A stretch of 64,000 nucleotides of DNA from Zhengitettix transpicula (taxonomy: Eukaryota; Arthropoda; Insecta; Orthoptera; Tetrigidae): positions 21,479,001 to 21,543,000 of the forward strand of contig CM073593.1 of assembly GCA_037074705.1 (NCBI GenBank), in the 5' to 3' direction. Positions 1 through 9,362 of the stretch are shown in pieces. Numbering within the stretch: the stretch's first letter is position 1; the number at the start of each line of letters is the position of its first letter. The notes under the pieces are model-generated. The model had not been told where the DNA came from and did not search any database. It saw only the letters and a list, made by a program, of their open reading frames with translations. Position numbers and translations under genes: made by a program.

Positions 1-195
1 GAAAAGGGAAGGCGAAAAAATCTGCAACGTTGCCAAATAAGGGATTGGTAAAGTGAGATATGGTCATCCCACCCTGTAAATGATGACGTTCGTAGTTACT
101 AGATCAAAACATAGTTAATAATGATCAGATAAAAGATCAGAAAATCACAATTATAAAAATAAACAATTAGAGAAAATTATGTTTATTAACAAAAT

Positions 196-372
196 ATTAA
201 ATAAACGACGTTTCGTCCTCTTTTAGAACTTCTTCAGGTTTAATAATTTTGTATATAAATCATGCAAAACAATTTAAAGGCAAGGCTTTTCTGCCTTGCC
301 TCTAATTTGTTTATATGATCAAAATTATTAAACATTAAGAGGTCCTAAAACTGGACGAAACGTCGTTTACTT
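196..372. mobile_element. Foldback/MITE-like element, GAGTCAG family copy 1
   Basis: The left arm (201-238) and right arm (338-369) are near-complementary and carry the same motif in opposite orientation: GACGAAACGTCG preceded by a GGTCC/GGAC short stem. Flanking AT-rich sequence includes TTTATTAACAAAAT, as in the other copies. The centre has a perfect 8-bp hairpin, GGCAAGGC (279-286) with GCCTTGCC (293-300). No coding capacity is visible. A non-autonomous DNA or foldback element is inferred from the inverted arms and from related copies near 1, 3 and 54 kb. Confidence 0.6.
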
Positions 373-937
373 ATTCCTTGCTTAACTTTAATACATCCTT
401 TAGGCACTAATTGAATAAAAATACGCTCACCCATCTAATTTCCTGGCAGCCACTATAATTGCATATATTTGACGGAATCTCAGAAATTTTTGACATAGGG
501 CGACACTTGTCGATATTTCGTAAGGCATACATTTATGAATTTTATTATGCTTAATATAGGCAGAAGAAATAATAACGCACCGCCTCAATATTATACATTA
601 CACAAATGCAATATAAAATAATATGGCAATATAATTGCCACCTCACATAAATTCACATGTTTAAAAAATATATATTAATGGAAATTTTGTCGCTGTAATA
701 CTTTTTAGCGTCTGAATGCTTATATATTCTATGCTTTGTTAACTCACTAATTTTGTTTTATTTTTTCAGGTACGTATGAGGAGCTTGATATGACGGGAAA
801 ATATCACACCTCGTATGGTCCATTGCTTTCTCCTGGTGCTTAAGTGCTAAGTATATTTATTTGGCAGTTAATTTATTAACCTCGTCACATTTACAGTAAT
901 GTCAAATCGGATAACAATTGCTGAATTATAAATAAAT
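373..937. other. AT-rich spacer, nothing recognised
   Basis: About 70% A+T with stops in all frames. No repeat shared with the rest of the window was noticed. Confidence 0.6.
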
Positions 938-1125
938 GGCCTTTAGTCGGAAAAGTAATTATAAAGTTTATTGTGCAAAAAGTACTAAATTCCCGACGTT
1001 TCGTCCTCGTCTAGGACCTCATCAGGAATGCCAATTTTTATTCCTCAATTTTTTATAAAAAATTTTAAGAACAATTACAAATTATTTTAATTAATTTATT
1101 CCAATAAAGTTTTCTGACTCCAGGC
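938..1125. mobile_element. Foldback/MITE-like element, GAGTCAG family copy 2 (one motif arm)
   Basis: The ends are imperfect inverted repeats: GCCTTTAGTCGGAAAA at the left and TTTTCTGACTCCAGGC at the right. The left arm (993-1028) carries the motif on the minus strand: CTGATGA, one G, GTCCT-loop-AGGAC, then GAAACGTCGG. The matching right arm motif is absent, so this is a half-decayed copy. Confidence 0.6.
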
Positions 1126-1911
1126 TATTCATTGATTTATAGTATTATAATAAATTCTGTTATTTTTATAATTACTAGATACGTAAATAGACAGCACACA
1201 ATTTTATAAGAACTGTAACAGAAATAATTTGTTTATTCCTTCTCTGGGACTACACTTGACACTACGAACAACTTAATACATATTACAGTAAAATATAGGG
1301 GAAAATGTGAGGATTGAACAAAATGTGCAAGACGATTACGACGAAAAGGAATAAGTGAAATACGTAAGAAATAAAACTATATCACATCTCAGATCGTGTC
1401 AACATATAGGAAACAATGTTAAATAATAGCATAGGATTGAAAGATAAACAGGAATGTATGGAACACTACAGCCATAGCGATACCGGAACTGTGGACGTAA
1501 TGAAATTTAATTTTCCAAAGGGGAAAATTTATTTGAAATAATACTAAAAACATGTTTTGTGTTAGGTGGGCGAAAGGTTTATTAAGATTGAAATATTGTT
1601 TTTACTCATGTATTGGATGTTTAACCAATAAACGAAAAGCTTCATATTTCAAGTTAAAATCACGCTCCCTCGAAGTCATTTAACGGCGGACTAAGAGAGA
1701 AAAGAGAAAATACGTAAGCTTTTAACGATTTTCTAAGAAATAGAAGCTGCGTATGGTCTCCGTTTCTGTGTTCGCGTGACTTTTCTTGGAAATGGTAACC
1801 TTGAAAATCATGATGATTGTAAAGTGCGCAGAAAAGCGAAGTACAGGTTCCAGCGGCTGGTCGTTTGTCTTGTCGCAAATAGGCAAATGCGATTAACGGT
1901 GTGACTATGAA
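1126..1911. other. AT-rich spacer grading into a GC-richer island
   Basis: 1126-1640 is AT-rich with nothing recognised. From about 1640 base composition becomes more balanced and runs into the possible exon at 1912-2144. A 72-codon minus-strand opening at 1660-1878 has no recognisable domain and I do not call it. Confidence 0.5.
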
Positions 1912-2144
1912 TCACGAAGACACTCCGAGGGAACGAGGACCCCGCAAGTTCGGTGGCAGCTGTAAGGAGTATTCCTGTCCGCCCACGGCCCAGTGCCGCA
2001 CTTCATATCCGAGTTGAGTCAATTCGTCACGCAGGCGGCCAACATCGCGGTCGCAATAAATCTTGCAGCAGCCACCCTGGGTCACGTGCTCCTGGACTTG
2101 AAACTCAATTCGCGGAGGGTGAATCATGCATTCCATCGCCTCCT
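1912..2144 (-). CDS. Possible C-terminal exon or pseudogene fragment, TACO1/YebC-like
   Basis: A minus-strand frame runs from an acceptor-like GTTGCAG (AG at 2146-2145) to a TGA at 1912-1914. The peptide has CCKIYCD, then RLRDEL, then QLGYEVRHWAV, ending near YSLQLP. This order resembles the last domain of YebC/TACO1 proteins (translation activators; TACO1 acts on COX1 in mitochondria), where a (F/Y)xCD strand is followed by a helix with an R..L..LG pattern and a final strand. The similarity is from memory of the family, not a search. After the domain the tail (NLRGPRS...) does not look like TACO1 and no good splice donor is visible. No upstream exons were found in 2150-2540. It could be a divergent last exon, a truncated retrocopy or chance. 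Confidence 0.3.
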
Positions 2145-2865
2145 CTGCAACAGTTATCCGCTAACTCCCTTTGTAGTTGCGTAGCCGAGCGCCTGAATAT
2201 TTAACAAACACTTGAGAAAGCCACATTAAAAGAATAGTGGGCCCCCTCCTATGACGTTAAAAGTCCCCGGGCAGTGTTCTCAACGTTAACACAATCGCCG
2301 TGAATATTTGATGGAGGCAATGCCCACGGGCGTCGCTTCGTCCGAGTTCGTCACCTGGTACCGGAAGCACCGCCTTGCCTATCAATGTTTAAAGCTCCGC
2401 CGAACGAATCAACCGACTTCATAATTCGATGGTTTGGGGACGGCAGATTCAACGACAAGAGCAGGCAGGGCAGATTGCAAGGGGAGGCTCGTCGTGGGAC
2501 CAGTCTCTCTTTCGCAATGACCAACTATAAACATGACACATGAACGCTTTCTCCGATGCTACTCAAGGACCACTTTTATATTATACTGCTGAGAAATAAC
2601 ATAAACCATACCAGACGCATAAATAACACAAATAAACACCTAAAATAAAATAAAAAAAATTTCTAAACCCCTTAATTTGTCACTCATATCACGACAAAAA
2701 TTCAAATGAAAACTACAATCTGCATTTATGTTCATACCAACTCATAAAAACTCTCCAAGACAGTTGTTTAGGATTGCGTTGATAAAGCTCACGTATCCTT
2801 CAAGAGAGATTTTTATGTTTGACGCCAGGATACAGGTTGGTTCAAGTCCAAAATGGAACTATTCT
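2145..2865. other. GC-rich island (to about 2540), then AT-rich spacer
   Basis: 2145-2540 is markedly more GC-rich and CpG-containing than its surroundings, with no long open frame. It could be a regulatory or promoter-like segment belonging to whatever 1912-2144 represents. 2541-2849 is AT-rich. The 16-bp sequence AAAATGGAACTATTCT at 2850-2865 recurs at 3734-3749. Confidence 0.4.
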
Positions 2866-2989
2866 GAATCTTTTAATAAATAAAATTGACTGTTTGTGTG
2901 TACGTTCCAATTCTAAACACGTGGAGAAATTTCGACCAAATTTTGTAATCATGCTCCTTTTGAACCGGAAACAAACACTTTGGGGGTGA

Positions 2990-3231
2990 GGCATAGAGTC
3001 AAAAAATTGTTTATTAAAATAAGTTAAATATACCGACGTTTCGTCGTTTTTAGGACCTTTTCAGATTAATGAGGCAAAAAAATCGACCGCAACAAGAAAG
3101 GCAGCAAAAACTTTCCACAAATTAACTTACATCATTTATATTTAAATTATAAATTCTGAAGAGGTCCTAAAAAGTAGGAAACGTCGGTAATTTAATTTTT
3201 TTGTTAATAAACAATTTTCTGACTCAAGACC
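2990..3231. mobile_element. Foldback/MITE-like element, GAGTCAG family copy 3 (full length)
   Basis: This is the most complete copy. The ends are inverted: AGAGTCAAAAAATTGTTTAT at the left, and ATAAACAATTTTCTGACTC at the right. Both arms carry the motif: minus-oriented at 3034-3066, plus-oriented at 3156-3187 as CTGAAGA, one G, GTCCT-loop-TAGG, GAAACGTCGG. It is inserted in the Helitron-related element spanning 2866-3733. There is no open frame. Confidence 0.7.
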
Positions 3232-3400
3232 ATTTGTTTACTTATGTATATTGTTTCACATGCCAGACATTTATTCATAATTAATTTTTTGATGATAAGA
3301 AGTACAAAAATTATTTGCAATACAACACTTCACCCATAAATTTTTGTTCGTAAATTACTAATTAAACTGACATGCCTCGTTTTCAACAGTTAATATACAC

Positions 3401-3436
3401 CTGATGAAGTCCCAAACCTGCGGTGAAACGTTCGTA
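3401..3436 (+). other. Orphan hammerhead-core-like motif
   Basis: CTGATGA at 3401-3407 is followed by AGTCCCAAACC and then GTGAAACGTTCG. Two similar units sit at 39772 and 39909. The order CTGANGA / stem / GAAAC is that of a hammerhead core, but stem II pairs poorly and no cleavage triplet with stems I and III was found. Treat as a sequence relic. Confidence 0.35.
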
Positions 3437-3796
3437 TTTTCATTGTATTTTCTTTGCCGATTTCAAATTATTTTTTTACTTGTGACCAGTTTATTATTTG
3501 TAATATTAACTTATCTCAGATATTTATGAAAACTTGAAGTTGATTTTAGAGATCTGTCATTTCCCTTCTGAAGAAACTTTTTATGTCTTACATTTCTGAG
3601 TTTGAATAATATTCCCAAAAAGCAGACATTTTTCCAGATTTAAAACCATATAATCTACCATCACGGTAGACGGGGGTGGAAATTTTCAAGCATGCTAAAA
3701 CGTCGAATAAATAATTTTCGCGATCAATGAGATAAAATGGAACTATTCTCTCCAATCAAATATTATAAAGAAGTAGAAAATTAAAAGACAAAATAT

Positions 3797-3952
3797 TAAG
3801 TAATAAAATAAATACCAGACAACGTTTCTACAATCCTTGTTTCTTTCATCAGCTGACTCAAAATCGAGTCACTGTCGTTCTTGCTGCTCTTGAGATTCTG
3901 ATTCATCTGCCGGACCCAAAAAGAAACGTTGTGTGGTATAATTTAATCACTT
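3797..3952. mobile_element. Foldback element (AACGTTTCT arms)
   Basis: The left arm TAAGTAATAAAATAAATACC plus AGACAACGTTTCT (to about 3829) is inverted at the right as AGAAACGTTGTGTGGTATAA to TTTAATCACTTA (3921-3952). The central part contains CATCAGCTGA, which on the minus strand reads CTGATGA and lies ahead of GAAACGTT, giving the same motif order as in the other foldback families. Confidence 0.5.
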
Positions 3953-5215
3953 AGTTTTTTGTTTATTTGTTGCTTATTATTCTTCAACTAATCAAGTCCT
4001 TTTTTATATTTTCTATAGTTAGATATTCTTCGTTACAATAAATTCTGGTGGGAAACATCTCATAGATCATGAATACGCGAAAGTGGGGCGTAATACTATG
4101 AAGAATACCAATTGCAATTTATGTTTCATACGTACGTAAAGCGCATCTGCTTCCATTGTTGACCATAGGAACAGTTCATTATTAGGCTCAGAAGCTCTTT
4201 ATCGATAGTCGCTAATGAACGCTGCATGTCGACGTTCCATCGAAAACATTATCAGCGCACAAGAATTCTCGGAATGGAACTTTGGAATGAAAACTATTTA
4301 AGGGTTTTTTATGGAATGCAAAGCTCGTTCTGAGTGAAGCCAAATAATAAAAAGTAATTAATTTTCCGTTTAGTTGTATTGAGATTCCCAATCATCGTCC
4401 GTTTACGAGACACGATGGTCTACCTCCGCCCGCGCTTCATTGCGTCTAAGCTCCTCGTCTGCTGCTATTAGCGGCGAAATGGGGGAACACTATCGATTGC
4501 TAGGAAAAGCAATTCAAGGAATTCCCCAGGGCTGAGAGGGCTATTGTCACGTGTCACAATGGATTACGCTTCTTCCAAAAGGACGCACGTGTGTCGCTTC
4601 ACAACTGTTATCTCCGTGTGACCATTCTGACCGCAGCTCAAAGAGAACTATCCCTTTATTCCACAGGGATTTTGAATCATAATGAGCAGCACTTTTATCA
4701 GATCTCTCTAGTGAATCCTTTAAATTGGTTCCCAGATTAAAACATTCATTTTGTAAAGTTACCTTCATTCTCATATACGTGCGAAAATGTGATGTTTTTA
4801 TATTCACGTCAACGCTTCGATTTTCAGACTTCATCCATCATTTTGTATTGTTTATTCCGTTTCTTCCCATAAACCCCAACCACACACGTCAGTAGATATC
4901 TCGGTCATTTCGTCTCAGAAATTGCTGAATCTAATGATATTCATAATACTACTTTCCCTGGTTTCTATTTCAACTTGTGTTTATATTAGAAAGTCCTCCA
5001 TTAGTGAACCGTACTCTACACATCAATGGCATTGAGGAACCCGATTAAATATTGATTGCTGTGTAATCATAAATTGATGTGAACCTTAACTAAAAAATTG
5101 CCAAATAAATTACAATTTTCATGTTTCATCTTAGGAACTAAATCTATATTTAATCAGTCCTATTATAAAAGTTCACATCATTACAATTTTTATACGTTAT
5201 AAAATTCTGCTATTA
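3953..5215. other. Spacer with a small GC-richer patch
   Basis: Mostly AT-rich. 4380-4560 is more balanced, with no coding pattern. A 95-codon minus opening at 4547-4834 has no domain-like features and is within chance expectation. Confidence 0.5.
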
Positions 5216-5402
5216 ATTATAAATAAGCCCTAGTGTTTTAGCGTCAGAAAAAGAATTTTAATAGAAATTATACAACGTTTCGTCGCTATTTGCGGCCTCT
5301 TCACGTAAGAAGTTTTACAAAATTTTAATACTCCGCGGAATGCGGTACAATTTCTATTAAAATTCATTTTCTGACGTTAAATTTATGTGGTTTATTTATA
5401 AT
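5216..5402. mobile_element. MITE, AACGTCAGAAAA family copy 1
   Basis: Long terminal inverted repeats start ATTATAAATAA (5216-5226) and end TTATTTATAAT (5392-5402). They continue inward as GCGTCAGAAAA and ATTTTAATAGAAATT on the left, mirrored by AATTTCTATTAAAATT and TTTTCTGACG on the right. The left arm also has CAACGTTTCGTCGC, the reverse of GCGACGAAACGTTG. No coding capacity. Confidence 0.7.
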
Positions 5403-6131
5403 ATAATCTTCAATAGTCAGAATATATCATTATTAAATCGTTGCTTGGCCTGAAATAATTTTGCATTCAGTTTCTTCTGTCTAAGTTATTTATAAAAAAA
5501 ATTAGTTGAATTTCAAAACCCATGCATCAATTTTGGTTAATATTAATAGTAGAGTTTGACCTTGAATAAAAGTTATTTATAATACCTGTAGAAGTCCTCA
5601 ATTAAGGACGAATCATTGTGTAGTTGTATTTTTTTCAGTTATATTGTTATTATTTTTTCTGATTTCTAGTCGATTTATTTATTAATTATGTAATATAAAA
5701 ATTATCAATTTACGGTTTATAGAAATAATGTACCAAAAAATAATTCCTTCAGGTATAGTCTCTGTTGGTATGAAGTCATGAATCATCGTCACTTGAAGAA
5801 TGTCTAAATAAAATTCAGTTAATACTAAATCTATATTATCTACGGAAATAAATAACGTTAGACGATTATTTTAAAATGAATACGTTTTGGTCTGGTGTCA
5901 ATCGGTAAAAAATTTCATGAAACTGTTACGCTCTCAAAGTTACATCTGTCCGAGAGGAGGAATATCGAAGATATCTGTATTAAAAAATTTTACTTTCTCT
6001 AGTCTGAAAACTTCACTCTGTCTGATCAACGAATTCGAATCGTCTCAGACTGCAATTTCATAAATTGAAAAATTTAATACTGTACATTTTCGTAACTGAA
6101 AATGATAAATGTATTCTGACTATTTAAGGTA
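5403..6131. other. AT-rich spacer, nothing recognised
   Basis: No coding or shared-repeat signal noticed between the two AACGTCAGAAAA elements. Confidence 0.5.
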
Positions 6132-6294
6132 AATTATAAATAAACAAGAGCCTTTCAACGTCAGAAAAAAATATATTTAATAGAAAGTGCACAACGTTTC
6201 GTCGACCCGAAGTGATCGCAAATAGCGACGTAACGTTGTGTAATTTCTATTAAATATCTTTTTCTGACGTTAAAAGGCTGTCGTTTATTTATAA
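6132..6294. mobile_element. MITE, AACGTCAGAAAA family copy 2
   Basis: Terminal inverted repeats run almost to the centre. ATTATAAATAAAC with GCCTTTCAACGTCAG at the left mirrors CTGACGTTAAAAGGC with GTTTATTTATAA at the right. The arms close on CACAACGTTTCGTCG (about 6189-6204) and CGACGTAACGTTGTG, leaving a loop of roughly 20-25 bases. The tight palindrome would fold as DNA or RNA. Confidence 0.75.
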
Positions 6295-9200
6295 GACTAA
6301 AAGATATTCGTAGTCTGTTACTCCAATGTTTTATTGTAGAATTTTACATTTTTTATATTTCTCACACATAAAGTTGCTCTATTTCATTGGTAATTAAATA
6401 GCTTAAATGGTAAGTCATATTCGCTTAGCATATGGTTCATTTCAAAGATTGTCTTTCATAACTGTATACGTCAATCGACACATGATTTCCTTTTAAGTTT
6501 CTCATCCAATAATCTCTTTCTATTTTATGGCTTATTATTTTGAGAAGTTATTCTTTTTCCAAAAATATACTAGCTAATAATGTATTTAACATTAAATCGC
6601 AGTAAATAGCACCTGCTGTTCCTGTTGTGTCCACCGGAAAAGCCTTCCATTGGATGCACTTAAGATAACTATAGCCCCGTCCAGAATTAAATTCCTTAAT
6701 CTATAATTAAGTTCCCGTGAACATTTGAAGCAGTTAAAGCGAGCTTCAATTTTCAAAACGATATAGTTTCTTTTTGCGGATAATGGGGTCTCGGTGGAAG
6801 AAGCGCTGGGAATTAACAGCAGGATTAATAGGTTGCACGGAAGACGCTTTGATTTTTGCATCGGCGCTGGGATGCGGAACCGGTTTGACGCGTCACCAGA
6901 GAGAAGGCGCAGCGACCGAATGGAGGCTGTAAATTGGAAGGATTTCCTCTGATAGACTGCCTCTCAGAAGGGCCATCAGGTATCAATTAGCGATTGTCAT
7001 TTTCCTGCACATTTCCGATTCGTATTTCGTTTTCATATCAATTTTTAGATGGGGTCGTGCTTTTGACTAATTTTCTCGTCCGTCGGGTGAAAAGGGGGAG
7101 AAAAAACTGAAAGTTGTTCCTCGTCCACTCTCTCCGCCCTTCCCCGCATTTTTCGTATCTCTGCAAGAGCAGAAAGAACGGTTGATTGTTGGCGATGATG
7201 AACCCGAATTGAATATCCTTCGCACGGCGGAAATGAGAGGCACAGTGAGGTCGCGGCGAAAAGGGGACTGTAAACACTTGCGTCACCATTATTATTTCCA
7301 GGGTGGGAGAAAGACAGAAGACCGATATTTTTGCGTCGCTTATTCGTCCGTCCCCCCTCCTCGTGTAAGAACAAAATTGCCCCTGGAGCTGGGAAGGATT
7401 GTCAAGGGGGCGTTGAGTTCAATTTCCCGGAAGCTTCGATAATGTTTCATTACTGTAGGTGGGCTTTCTCAAAAAGGGTTAATAATTGTTTCCTTCACGC
7501 ATGTTGATGATGCACAAAAAAAATTCTCGATTCTGCAAGATTTTTCCTGTCTAACTATCCCTCCAACACTTGCGATGGTTATTTAATTTAGTCGGCGTAA
7601 TGGTTCGGAAATTGCAACTGCCTTTACTAACTTCATATGTTTTCTCACTTATTAAATATAGATAATTTCAAGTTATTTCCACACAGCAAACAATTCGACG
7701 GGAAGGTAAAGAACCGACGAGCGTGTTCCCAAATTAGGGTACTGCAGCTTCCGTCGCGTCCAAAAGCCAATACCTGGTGGGCTCGGAGAGGGGAAAAAAA
7801 AAACACAAGCTCACTTCTTGAAACAGTGAAATTGCCCAGTACGGGGGGGAAAACTCTTTCACGCTGTGAGGAATGCCGCCGACAACAAAGGCCCGCCGTG
7901 TTCTTGACAGCGCAGAAATTAAAACTCTAACCCTCGGTGCACAATCTTTTTCTCTCCCTCTTGTTATTGTTACGACGGAGTCTTTGTGCGAGGTTAAGGT
8001 GGCAGCATTGTTGGCGCTGATTGCCGCATTGGTGGTGTGAAACAATGGCCGACAACTGGCCCCAAGTCGCGGACCCCGTGACAGAAGCAGATACGTCGGG
8101 GTCAGGAGGCCCCATTCAGGGCAAAGAGCTTCAATCTCGCTCGTATTTATTAATTTTGATTAAGAACCCCAGCCACTAAGGCCATTAACGCTTCTATTGA
8201 AATAGGAATTGGAAGAAAACGACTCTGGGCATTCTCTGTCCATGCGTCCATTTTATTGTTTTCTGATTGAGCTATATGAGAAGGACTGATTACATTTATA
8301 AAAGAAGAAAGAAGATCCAGAATGTCGTTAATATTCATTAATTCGTTCTTTATCTTCGTTGAAAACTTTTTTATATTTAATAATAATAATAATATATTCT
8401 TGTATTCAAAATATTAAAATTAATTTTGATAATGTTTTATTGTGTTTATGAAAGTTTCGAATTAAAGAAAGAAATACTATTAAATTTATTGTTTAATTGT
8501 TTGAAATGAGCCGGAGAAACATCACATTATCTACAATTGAGTAAAATCTCACTCTGAATCGTCGCAATAACCAATTTGTTCGAAAGTTTCAACCAAGTTT
8601 TAAAAATTAGAATAAATATTAGAGCAAAATATAATTTAGAGAAGACATTGTACGTTAAAAGTAAAATATAAAGACGCTAATAACACGGTTAGGCGTCAAA
8701 TATTAAAATGGAAAATTTACGTCTGTTTTGAAAATTAATAATAAGAAAAATAGCCAAATACAGTCAGACAAGTGACTTTGTAACATGAAATACTATTTCC
8801 TAAACTTCTAAATTACTTAGCGTTGAATTTTTCCGGAGCTGTCTGCAATATTTCTATAATCATCCTATAGTATTGGTTCCTTCGAAACAATCTGCGTTAA
8901 AATGGAACATAATTAATTTAGATATTTATGAAATAGTTTTCTTGTAATAAAATAAGACATAAAAAATCACTGGGGATGAAATATAAGTACAATAAAACAT
9001 AAATCGGTTCAAAAAAAATTATATTTCTTGAACGGGTCTCAATTACGAAACCCCCGTTAGCTGACCTGTTCAACAAACAATTTAGCAAGATTTATATATT
9101 ATCAATAGAAGGCAACATTACCTTCGGATAATCATACCAATATTGCTCTGGAAAATTTTTGGAAAATTATGAATTTTCTTTGGAAAATAGGGTCTGATAT

Positions 9201-9325
9201 AAACATTGGGAATAAAATATGAACACATTAATATAAATAACATGTCGATTACAACCAAGAAGGCAGTAGAAATTTACCTCTAAATTGTTCTCATGGATTG
9301 AATGCAAAATTATTATAGTTTTACA
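6295..9325. other. Spacer with three GC-richer islands (about 6590-7000, 7040-7450, 7690-8115)
   Basis: The islands stand out against AT-rich flanks and hold overlapping openings on both strands of 60-110 codons. None gives a recognisable domain or good splice sites, and openings occur in several frames at once, as expected of low-stop composition. They could be conserved regulatory sequence or relics. 8340-9325 is AT-rich with nothing recognised. Confidence 0.4.
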
Positions 9326-9362
9326 TGCGTGATGACGATTTAGAAGTGGACGAAACGTCATT
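9326..9362 (+). other. Degenerate GAAACGTC motif fragment
   Basis: GTGATGACGATTTAG is followed by GTGGACGAAACGTCATT. It has the order and spacing of the foldback-arm motif, but no matching inverted arm was found nearby. Confidence 0.3.

Larger units (their letters stand above)
2866..3733 (+). mobile_element. Helitron-related non-autonomous element, interrupted by insertions
   Basis: 2875-2989 and about 3655-3733 match successive parts of the elements at 46510-46903 and, reversed, 37725-38245. Shared landmarks are ATTTCGACCAAAT, then GGAAACAAACACT followed by a G run, then GGTGGAAATTTTCAA, then TCAATGAGAT. The interruption (2990-3655) contains a foldback element and an orphan hammerhead-like motif. 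The whole stretch is flanked by the 16-bp direct repeat at 2850-2865 and 3734-3749, which looks like a target duplication although Helitrons do not normally make one. The 3' third seen in other copies is missing. Confidence 0.45.

Noticed and set aside
3034..3187. Active hammerhead ribozyme call
   Set aside because: One extra base before stem II and no identified cleavage triplet with stems I and III; reported only as a core-like motif.
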